DNA of 64,000 bases from Chlorokybus atmophyticus (Eukaryota > Streptophyta > Chlorokybophyceae > Chlorokybales > Chlorokybaceae): assembly GCA_009103225.1 (NCBI GenBank), contig RHPI01003124.1, positions 420,409-484,408 on the forward strand, read 5' to 3'. The notes beneath the pieces are model-generated. The model was given only the letters and a program-made list of their open reading frames with translations. It was not told where the DNA came from and made no database searches. A program made the translations under genes and the position numbers. Shown piece after piece: positions 23,607 through 34,400 of this stretch (its first letter is position 1; each line of letters starts with the position of its first letter).

Positions 23607-24704
23607 CACAGGTGGTACACACTGCAGGTGAGTGTGATCGAGGAGAGGATTCTGGCGTTTGCGCAGCTGCTGGCTGAGCACGAGCGTGTGGAGTCGTTCC
23701 ACCCCGTCTACGCGGCGGCGCAGGTGAACATGGCACGGCACTTCACGCATGCACATACAATGTCCAAATGCACCTGCACCTGCACACATGGGAGTAGATG
23801 GGAATTATAATACGAGATGTCGTGTTGCAGTGCATGCACAAACGTGCACGCATACATGCATACGCACGTGCGCACTTGCACCTCCGTTTGTCCACAGCTC
23901 TGCCACTTCAGGAGCCTGTTTACGTGGTTGGTCGCATCTGCTGCGACAGCGAGGGCCGACTGAATGAAAAGTCCGTGCTACTCGAGGGCAGGTGAAGAGC
24001 ACACATTAACGCACGATGGAGCCAAAGCGTTAGTCCTATGTGCGTGCGTGCGTGTGCGCAGGCGCACATCTGCAGGCATGCATACGAGTGTGTGCGACTG
24101 CGTGCATGCGTGCATGCATTGATGTCACATGTCCATTTAGCATCTTGACATGTTTGTGGCAATGCCAAACGTGCAGCATGCGACACTCGGGTGGCTCCCG
24201 TGTGAGGATAGAGCTGAAGGAGCTCCCGCAGTATTCACTCTTCCCCGGCCAGGTACGAGCAAGGAAGATCCCTCTTGTCCCACCTCGTGCATCACGCGAA
24301 CAACGTTGGATTCAAAAACATACGCACGCACGCACGCACGCACGCACATCTCACACTGCGCTCACGTCTTTGAGTAGGTGGTTGGGATGCTTGGTGTCAA
24401 CCCGAGCGGCTTCTGCTTCGTCCCCTCCAAACTGTTCGCCGCCATGCCGCCCCACGCCGACCAACAACACCACCAGCCACCACCAGCCACCCCATCCAGA
24501 CCCCTCTCCATGGTACGCATGTCACTCTCGAGTCGAGTTGCATCCAACAACACATGGCAACATCGCCAACCACGGTTAAACTCCTGGCCAGGTTGTGGCG
24601 GCGGGTCCGTACACGACGCGCGACAACATGTTGTACGAGCCTCTGGCGGAGCTGCTGGACTACGTGCAGAGGGCGAAACCAGACTTGCTGCTTATGGTAG
24701 AGAG

Positions 24705-24747
<43 letters not shown>

Positions 24748-26325
24748 CTGTCTCTCTCAGTGTTGGGTGGGTGTTGACTCCTTATTCAATGTGCAGATGG
24801 GGCCGTTTGTGGACAGCGAGCACCCGCAGGTCAAGGCAGGCACGATGGAAGAGACGTTCGAGGAAGTGTGGCGGCAACAGGTCGAGCAGAGGGTGAGAGT
24901 GCATGTTGGCACGTGCGCGCGAGTGAGTGTGAGTTGCACGAGTGGCGTGTAACCAACCACTTGGGTGTGAGTGTTGCGTGCCTTGTGTCAGGTGGAGAGG
25001 TTCTGCAGCGGGGTGGGTGGCAGCGAGACGTGTGTGGCGATGGTGCCTTCCACACGGGACACTCATCACGTCATGGTGTTTCCTCAGGTGTGTACATGGG
25101 AGATGTGGCAATATACTACAACTGGTCCAGAGTATCAACACACAGCAGCGTATTCATCATCTCACATTTTGCACATGTGGCAGCCACCCTTTGAAGACAA
25201 TCAAGAATTGTCTGGCCGAGTGAGTATCTGCGCGTGAGACTCACAGGGGAAGGATGTTGACACTAGCGCACATGTATAAACACAGTCTGTTCTTGATCTT
25301 GCAGGTTGCAAAGCTGCCAAACCCGGTCACCTTCATCTGCAATGAGGTACATGTGCGCGTGTAAGCTCGTGACACATGCACGCACATGTGTACCTGTGCG
25401 GGCATGCGTGCGTGCTGCGGGAGCGTGTATAGATGTACATGGTCGTGCGTGAGACTGCGAGTGTGAGATACTTGTTGAAGTGATGTTTTCATGTCACACG
25501 CTGGATGCACAAGTGGTAATCTCTACAAAACCCACCCTCTCTTTTGTCTCAGGTTGCGATTGGCTGCAGCACGACGGATATCCTCAAGCACCTTGCAGCA
25601 GAGGAGATCTGCCGCACGTCAACAACAACAACTGCAGCAGGTGGAGCCGAGGCGAGCGACAGGATGGCGAGGCTGGCCGCGCACACCATCAGCCAGAGGA
25701 GGTGAGGACTCGTGTGCACTTCACAGCGTCAAGGTACTGATGGTTGTGTGTGTGTGTGTGCGCGTGCGCGTGTGCAGTTATTACCCACTATATCCGCCTG
25801 CACTCGGGACAGTTTTGGATACCAGCCGGCACATGACAGATATCGCCATGCCGATCTTGCCAGATATCTTGGTCTTGCCTTCGGATCTCGCGCCTTTCGT
25901 GAAGGTTAGCAGCATGTTGTGTAGAATGTTCTTTTGCATGCTGTGTCATTGCACACACATCCTGCTTGATGTTGATGCGTATGCTTTAGGCGCTGCCGCC
26001 AGCTGCTTTCAGCAGTCCGGAAAGGCCCGTTGAAGCAGGCAACACCCATGCGCGTGATGAGGACGGCAATGACGTGAGGATGCAAGATGAAACTACAACA
26101 AGTGGGCAGTCTGAGACCCCACAGCCAGAACAACAATTATCAGCAACAACAGCCAGGTTGCATCCTGTGCTGTGCATCAACCCGGGCCGGCTGGCGAAAG
26201 CGTCTGCGGGGGGCACTTTCGTGCATTGCCACATCCACAATACGCATGTTCAGACGAGTAGTAGTGGTGCTGATCAGCGGCAGAGTGTAGCGGACTGTAC
26301 ACGCGTTGAGATCACCCGCATATGA
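23297..26325 (+). CDS. POLA2: DNA polymerase alpha-primase B subunit
   Basis: Thirteen exons keep one frame for 539 aa: 23297-23542, 23628-23723, 23912-23991, 24177-24252, 24378-24512, 24592-24696, 24797-24892, 24992-25087, 25184-25219, 25305-25346, 25553-25701, 25778-25904, 25990-26325. The non-catalytic B subunit tethers polymerase alpha to primase at replication origins. An OB-fold region is at about residues 115-212 (EPVYVVGRICCDSEGRLNEK; PQYSLFPGQVV). The inactive calcineurin-like phosphoesterase domain follows (VVAAGPYTTRDNMLYEPLAE; MVPSTRDTHHVMVFPQPPFE; QRSYYPLYPP; CINPGRLAKASAGGTF). These blocks match the animal/plant family in order. Two differences: the region before the OB fold is only about 114 residues, shorter than in human, and an acidic low-complexity insertion of about 56 residues (429-484) precedes CINPGRL. 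The start is the first ATG of the open frame; an additional upstream exon is possible. Confidence 0.94.
23573..23603 (+). repeat. (CT)n microsatellite in POLA2 intron 1
   Basis: A pure CT run on the sense strand of POLA2, shortly upstream of the exon 2 acceptor. Confidence 0.95.
24708..24744 (+). repeat. (CA)n microsatellite in POLA2 intron 6
   Basis: A CA run followed by CTCTCTGTCTCTCTCAG, all in the sense orientation of POLA2. Confidence 0.95.
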
Positions 26326-29300
26326 GAGTGGTGGTACCTTGCTCTAGTGCTGCTTCGGCTCCCTTCTCACCCTTCCTTGTCTTCATGCATATGAAGCTGT
26401 GGTTGGTGGGCGTTTTATCGGTCTGTTGCTTGCTTGTGCATCACCACCCTCTGCCCATGTTCGCGTGCTTGCTTGCACATGTAGTCATGCCTATGCCTGG
26501 TTAAGGTCATGTCCTGAGTCAGTGCTGGTTTTGTGTGGGTAGTGGTGGTTATGATAATGTACTGAGTTAGTTCTGGTGAGAGATATGAGTGGCTGGCGGG
26601 AATGCAATCAGGCATTATCCGGACATTACCGTTTGGCAGATGCAAGGCACAGTGTTTGCGAATGTCTGCAGCCCTAATTAGCCGGTCATGTGACTGTCAG
26701 ATGCCTGTGCTTCTCACCCGGTCTCCAAGAAACAGGTGGTAAGAAAGAAAAAAGCATGGTGGCGGTGCAGCAGCATATGGCACCAGCGACGTCAAGGATG
26801 GCGTGGGGGCCAAGCACTTAGGCGTCCTATCCGTCCAGTCCGGCTTGCGATGGCTGATGCTGCTCAAGCCCGGACCAAACCTGTACGTCCGCTCCCTCTC
26901 CATACGCTCTGCAGGTGGTTGTCCCCTGCTTGACGTCTGCGCTGTTCCTCGCACCACTCCCCTGCCTATTGTTTGAGGGTCGTAGCATATGTGTTACATC
27001 GTGTCGTAGCTGAAATAGCTGCATTCACAACTCTACATTGGCCCTCACTACTGATTGCTGCATTTGCTGTGTGAGTTTTTTCACTATGTGCCTTGCATTG
27101 GGCCCCTTACGCGCGAGTTGCTTGTCTGCAACTCCTATGTTTGCTATGTGGATGATTTGGCACGCACGCACGCAAAAGGATATGAGCTATTGGCAAGCAG
27201 ACACTGGGGTAGTGAGATACATGCATCATGATTAAAATGTTGTGCACGCGATATGCAAGTTGCACATGTTGCGCACGCTACCCATAGGTTTGTGTTGTTG
27301 GTACGCCACTTAATGATCATACACTTTTTATCGCTGGACACAGCCATCATGCAAGCTTGCGGTTGCTGAAGCTCGTGGTCTTGAGAATGTTACGTCCATC
27401 ATTGGTCCACATTTGCAATATGCAACTCCCAGTGCATGACCTCCTTATGAAGGCCTTTTACAAAAGCAGCAATAGAAGGGTGTGTGTACACTACCATATC
27501 ACAACCATGGGCACGCAAGCCACGGCCCCATGCTGCCAGTAAATCACAGGCTGGTTAAGTCGTTGATTAGCTGCTGCTTGACACGTGCATTGCATCGCAT
27601 ACAGGACACTTTAAGTGGTACAGGACACGTAACGGCCCTGTGTGTGGGAATTGTGCCGGTGTTGGTGGTTCCTCACGTGAACACAAGGAGCCCTGTGCAG
27701 TCCCATATAAGCCCTCAGCTAACCCCTCCACTTACCACATCCACATCACTTCCCACACACTGCAACATAGCATCTCGCCCAACACCCCTATCAACATGCG
27801 AATTGCGTTCTCGTTGGGATTTCTTATGTCGGTAAAGGACTTGAGCTAGATTATCTTGAGATATGACTACATGCAACGCAATAACAGAGACACTTTGTGG
27901 GCTGGTTGTAGGCATAGGTTGGTTATGCTTGTAGCAGCATATGTAGACAATACTGTCTGTTAAGTTCTGTGATGGGAAGGTAGATGAGGAAGTTATTGAG
28001 TGAGGGGAAGCGCATTTGGCGAGTTATAGTCAGTGTAACCGGACATCAGCGTAACCCAAATCTAATGGGTGTCACTGGGGCTTTGTTGGGAGTTGTGAGT
28101 GGAGGAGGACTGATGGAAGGAGTGGGCAATCCATGTGGCAGCCAAGAGCTGGTCAGGAAGAACTACTCATCATTGAAGGCGTGGATCAGAGCTAGAGCTG
28201 GAGGAGAGCAAGTACCTTTTACTATGGTCTGGTGCATACCTGGTTAGTTGTGCTAGATTTTAACATATGAGTTATATTGTTGACTTGTTCATTGTATAAG
28301 TAGTATGACTGAACAGATGTAGCTATCTGGTCAGCGAGTTACCATACCAAATTTCAAGTGCCATAACACTAGTGCTTTACATCTTCATGTTGTATGCAAT
28401 TGGTGCCTTAGCTAAGATTCTTGTTGTGAGCGTGTGACACTGGCACATACTATCATACCTTGTTTAGCAAATTCATCTACAAGGAGGAGGGCATCACCAT
28501 CGTGTAGCATGTTCACTGTACATGTAGCTGGACATGTTAGTGTATAAGCAGATAGAAGATACATTGCGCGGGGTTGCAGTGTCATGTATAAGTAGCAGCA
28601 TGGTGGACATGTGTTAGGGTCCGTATCGAGGTGACATGGCAGTTAAAGAGACGTAGCGCGACAGATTTTTAGCGACCATTGTATTACATTTTCACATTAC
28701 CCGCCACGACTTGCACGCGATTGACCTGTTAGGCTTATATTTACAACAGCAAATACAACAGAAGCAGTGCACATACCTATTGTTGCTATTCCAAATTCAA
28801 TAATGACATGATTAAATTTGTAACATAAGCAATTTTGCCCTACGCTATCTTGAATCTAAAATCAAGCCAAAACATGTACAGCATTGAGCGTTTTATGGTT
28901 ACATAGCTGCCGTGCCGCCAATATTTAATAGAGTGGGGCGAAATTGGAGTTGTGTAATTGGTTGTTGACTACACGACAACACTTAACGCACCCAATCCAA
29001 ACCGTCAGTATTGCACCCATCACAATGTCCTAATGTCCAAATCATGTAGTAATTTATATTGGTGTCCATTATAAAAAATTTACAGATTTGCCCAAGCATT
29101 GAGAATAACGTGGGAGCAAAGGTTATTATTAGGTTCAACACTTATGCTGTATCAATTTTTGATGTTTAATTATACCCCTATATTATAAGGATGACGTTAC
29201 TCATACCGTGCCGCAGCATAAAAGCGGAAGCATTAGCACCCCATTCATCGCGTGAAGGGCTTATTACACCCCAATGCTGCACGATTGATGATATCCTATT

Positions 29301-30151
29301 GCGTGATGTAAAACGGTAAACATATTGTTTTCATTAATGCATTATTGTTATTGCAATGTGCGGTATATACAAAACAATGGCATCACAATTTATCATCATG
29401 CCCTTAAATTACGCAAAAAAAGATGTATATATTTCGTACGGTAAATTTTAGGATATATACTTGAATGTATACAGCAAAAATGCTTTGCAATCAACGGATA
29501 ACATCATGCAACACATGAGTCTCACTGAAAAAGTTTTCGTCACCTTAGCCTAATAGCATTATCAACTCTATAGGGGTAACATAGTGGTTATTGATTGTGA
29601 ATGGCACGCTTGAAAAAGCGTACCTAGCGTACCTGGTAGATTTTTCAATCACCTTCAAGATTGCAATGTGAATGCATCGGGTGGCTGGCGATGAGCGTGA
29701 CGGTAACCCGATCGACAAGATTCACAGCCTGACGGAACGGGGCAAACGCGCGTCAGCAAGCGAGAAAGGTGGGCCAACTTGTCCTGGACAAGTGATCACT
29801 GCGGATCACTGCGGATTTACCGGATCCAGAACCTAGTGGCTTGCAGCGCGTGCCACAGCTGCCACTGGCAGCCTGCCAGTGCCATGATGGAGTCGTGCTC
29901 GCACTGCGCATCAAGCAATCGATCAACCGACGTCCAAACAATGCTAATGTACCGAACTCCGCGCAACTGACTAGCCATTCATAACCTCAGGAATGCTGAC
30001 ATCCTCGAGTCCACAACACCAATCATTGCACACGGCAGTTTGAGGTATGAAGTTCCCTTGTACACATAATAGGTTAAACCTGAGCTTCAGTCGTGTGTCA
30101 TGGGCCATGAGTCATGGCATGACAGTCATGCTACAATTATACCGGTAATCG

Positions 30152-30167
30152 AAAAGTCATGACTTTT
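30152..30167. repeat. perfect 16-bp palindrome
   Basis: AAAAGTCATGACTTTT, in the gene-poor region. Confidence 0.9.
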
Positions 30168-30668
30168 GAAGTCTTGACCCGGAAAGCCGCTCGGGTCAGA
30201 CCCTAACCCCATGAAAGCGGCGACCGGTAGGCACTGGCCGGCCATGACTCCTAGAACGTGCCGGTCACCGGCTATTCACTCAAGTATATATGAGATTTAC
30301 AGCCACGCTTGCCGGTTTGTTGGAATTGCCATGAAGGCCGCTGGCTGACAAATGGCAATACACCGGCCATGCGTTACCAATAAGGTACTGATCGGCCCTG
30401 GCGTTACTCGATAAAAATTAGCATGCCGCGCGTAACGCCAAAAGTGCTGCCATATGTGGCCATGATCATGTCATACGTCGGATCACTTCAGGTGTCATGG
30501 CGTGTGAATGTTGATGCAATGCGCATGCGTACGTGTCCAGAGTTCAAAGGTCACCAGCATTGGGTTCATTGAGCGTGCTGGTAGGGTGAGACCTTTTACT
30601 TTCCGCTGGTATCAGGAATGGAACACACAGTCAGTAAGTTTAGCCCGAGCCAGGCCAGATGGTGTCTG

Positions 30669-30699
30669 GTAGGAGGTTCATGACTTGTGAACCTCCTAC
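30669..30699. repeat. perfect 12-bp inverted repeat, 7-nt loop
   Basis: GTAGGAGGTTCA pairs with TGAACCTCCTAC. No gene is nearby. Confidence 0.9.
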
Positions 30700-31469
30700 A
30701 CATTGCGCATGCTGACACTGACTCCACTGTCTACGAGGGTACATCATGCGCAATTCGCATTTGAAGTGCAAATGAAGGCCCATCACTTTGCATGACACAA
30801 GTTCATGAAGCCCGGAAGGGTCAAGGACTACCGTGCGCATCGTAACACTGTGTGCGGAGGTCGTAGTCGTGTAGCCGATTACATCGTACCGTTACTGGTC
30901 TCAGGCTGGGGATTGCTCGGCCTAGATACATGTACCGGCAGAGTTCTGAAGCAACACTCATCGCGATACTAGGCTGTAGGGTACCCTCAAGCTGGCCTTT
31001 CCGTATCGAATGGTTCGATCGGCCGTGCTCCCCAAGCATCGTCAATGCAACGCGCCTAGTCGTCGCACGCTGGCCACAACAAAAGAATTCAGCGCGCGGC
31101 TTGGGCGGTAGCGGCGCCGGCGGCGGCGGGGGGAGCGGCGGGAGCGGCGGCTGGGGGCGTCAGGACATTGTTGCTGTTGTTGCCATGCAGCTCGTAGGCG
31201 TCGCGCTTGGAGGCGCCCCTTGCTCGCTGTGTGTCTGTCTGTCCCCTCCACAATGCCAATGGCAGCGGAGGGACTAGGTGAAGGTGTAGTGGTTCTGCTT
31301 GCACTGAGACCTGACTCTGTCACGGTAGTGTGGGAGGGCAGGCTACAAGCTCTGGTGTAGCACCAACAACTCAGTCTAGCTACTGCAGCAGTGCAATAGT
31401 GGAAATCCACGTGACAGTGTGGTGAAGCTGGTCGTAATTGTTGTACTGTAGCTGTAGCTACGCACCGGG

Positions 31470-34400
31470 ATGGAAGAGGCTGCGGCGCAGCAGTTGAACG
31501 CTGCTGCCGCCGCCGCTGCGGCGGCGACCACTCTCTGCAACTGCAGCTGCGTGACCCCGTCGCTGCTGTGGGGCGCAGTCCTGTACATCTTCTCCGCAGG
31601 TGGGTGTTGGTCGTCAGATTTGACTCAGAGAAATGGTCCTTAGCACAGCTAGCCATCACACATCACAAGTTTGTTGTGTCAAAAAGCAACAGGTTGGTCA
31701 ACAATGACGTCCCCCTCCCNNNNNNNNNNNNNNNNNNNNNNNNNNNNNNNNNNNNNNNNNNNNNNNNNNNNNNNNNNNNNNNNNNNNNNNNNNNNNNNNN
31801 NNNNNNNNNNNNNNNNNNNNNNNNNNNNNNNNNNNNNNNNNNNNNNNNNNNNNNNNNNNNNNNNNNNNNNNNNNNNNCCCCCCCCCCCCCCCCCCCCCCC
31901 CCCCCCTATAACACCTGCATCGAATAGCCCTTGGGTAGACTGCTAGCATACACACAGCCGTGACGCACCTCTCACCCACTGCAGTGGCATGCGTGGGATT
32001 TTCCTACTTGTTCTCCGTCAGCACCATCAGTTTGAGAGATGGGTGGAAGCTGTCGGCCTTTTCCCCGTGGCTGGTGGTCAGACTGCTGTTCTGGCTCAAG
32101 CCTGAAGTGCTCGAAAAGGTCCACCACCACAAGCAGAAGCAGCAGCAAAAACTGTTACCTGAGGTGAGGTCCTGTTGTGTGCACTGCACGATGATGACAC
32201 GCATTGAGGGTTGCAAAAAGGAGCACACATGGGTTGAGTGTGGTCGCTCATGGTCGATGTGTGCAGTTGGAGCAGCAGTCAGAGTTGAAGAAAGAAGTGC
32301 AAGCTTTGAATACGGAGATCAAGGCGCTCAAGTGGGAAAGGGAAATGTGAGTGGATTCGACAGCATCATAGGCCTCTGCAATGTGTGCCTGAGCCAGCAC
32401 AGTACCAACGTCAATCCGGTGGCAGGTTTTGTGCGGCGCTTCCTGGATCGGTTTGCAAGTTTGTTCTGCAAGCCAACGGCAGTGCGCGCATCCAGTATGT
32501 CTCATCGGGCGGTCTTTGCCTTACTGGCTGCACTCGTGAGGAGATGGAACAGCTGCTTCATATACACCCGGCCGACAGAGTAAGCATTGATAGCGCCCCA
32601 TCACTGTCTCATGTGGCAGCTGCAAGTTGTTGTGCAAATGTGATGATGACTTCAATGGCAATGATGAGAGCCTGCATTGCCGCGCAGCCGCGATACTACA
32701 AGCGGTTGGTTGAGTGTGGAGAGGCTCTGGAAGTGTACAAGAGTGAGCACCGGTTGCAGAGACCGGACGGAACGGTATGCGCGCGTGCACGCATCAATGT
32801 TCACAAAGGGGCATCCAAGTGAAGGTCTTGCTTTGGTGACTTTGGCAGCTGGTTGGCAGGTGAGATGGGTTCGCGCTCATGCCATACCACAACCGAAGGA
32901 CGGTGAGGGCAATCAGCTGTGGTTCTGCGTCTCTGTGGACTCCAGCGATATACAGGAGGTGTGTGGTGTTGGCCCTTCTTTCACTGGTCACTCCGTCACA
33001 CGTGTTGACAACATTCTTGCCAAGGCTCACGTGTAGCAACCTTGCAATCACTAATGAATCGATGTCTTGTGCAGGCGCAGGTAGCATTGCGTGTTAGTGA
33101 GGAGAGATTGGCACTTGCAATGAAAGGAAGCACGGATGGGTTGTGGGATTGGGACATGGTGCAGAACCAGGTGCGCTGAGTCTACTGTTACGAATAGTCC
33201 GCTTACGGGAGCTGTTCCTTGCTTGCTTGTTCAACCGTAATTGATGCAGCTGGTTCTGACCACGCAGTTGTACCACTCGCAACGGTATTCAGAACTGTTG
33301 GGTTACTCCTCGGAGTGCCTGGTCAAGGCGTCCGTCCAAGACGGCCGCGATGTGCCAATCAGCCTGCACGAGGATATTGGAATGCACCCGGACGACGTCC
33401 CTGCGGTCACTGAACGCCTCCGGGCTCACTTTGAGGACAACAAGGAGTATGGTGAGACACACAAAAAGTGCAACGTTGCAGTGTCGGAGCACCAATCAGT
33501 GTAGCCACGTGAATTTGACCGCACTTGTGGCTTGCGCAGACACCGAGGCCCGCCTTCGCTGCGCTAACGGCGAGTACCGCTGGTTTCGCGTGTGCGGCGC
33601 GTGCGTGCGGGACGTAGATGGCAAGCCTGTGCGTATGGCAGGTGCGTTCTGTGTCATAGTTTTTGCAATATGCTTCTCGCTGCTGTTGGCTTAACGGCCC
33701 TTGTGCACAGGCATTGTCACCGATATCCATGCTCGCAAAGAGGCGGAGTTTGCGCTGCAGGAGGCAGTGAGCGCTGCGAAGAAAGCATCGCAGGCCAAAA
33801 GTACGCATGCGTGCAAAGAATGTCAGTTGCTCGCTTGAACAACATATTCACCCCCGATGCTTGTCTTGTCCTTAACAGGCCAATTCCTCGCGTTGATGAG
33901 TCATGAGATCAGAACACCGTACGTGGCTCATTTCATGTCATTGCACCAAGAGCTGACATGACATACAATGAAGCTCTTGCACGATGGTCCCGTCCGTCCA
34001 ACCGTGTGCTGATCTTCTGCTCTTGGCTCAGGTTGAATGCGGTGACCGGGTTTTCGGCGTTGCTGATGAACACGGAGCCACTCAGCGAGGAGCAGAGCAG
34101 CTACCTCACCACCATCCGATCGTCCAGCGATGCGCTGTTGACGCTTGTCAACGACATCCTCGGTAAGGAAGATGTTCCGCTCCCAACAGCAAGCATTGCT
34201 TGACGCACATACAAGTCGTCTCTTGCATGTGGTATTACCGCTCAGCCTGCTTGTCTGTTGTTATTGTGCAGACTTCTCCAAGATTGAGGCTGGCAAGCTG
34301 GAGCTTGAGAAGTCATGGTTTGAGGTGGCAAGTGTCGTGGAGGAGTCCCTCGACTTGGTTGCTGCACAGGTACGCGTGTGGTTGGTGACAGCACTACAGC

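Larger units (their letters stand above)
26326..31469. other. 5.1-kb gene-poor region
   Basis: No frame here has a recognisable domain. From about 28.25 to 29.65 kb the sequence becomes visibly A/T-rich with almost no open frames. From 29.7 to 30.9 kb it is rich in CATG-containing short palindromes (for example 30152-30167). A GC-rich stretch with Gly/Ala-coding frames at 31.08-31.30 kb may be the promoter or 5' leader of the kinase gene that follows. Weak ORFs at 27.6-28.25 kb were not accepted as genes. Confidence 0.5.

Noticed and set aside
26697-28247. Short frames with a Cys-x2-Cys...His...Cys pattern (27.64 kb) and a Gly-rich frame (27.98 kb)
   Set aside because: Spacing does not fit a retroviral zinc knuckle or RING, and no exon chain supports a gene.
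30821-31304. Gly/Ser-rich or Ala/Pro-rich frames on either strand
   Set aside because: GC-rich triplet sequence is open on both strands; no splice or start evidence distinguishes a gene from promoter DNA of the kinase.
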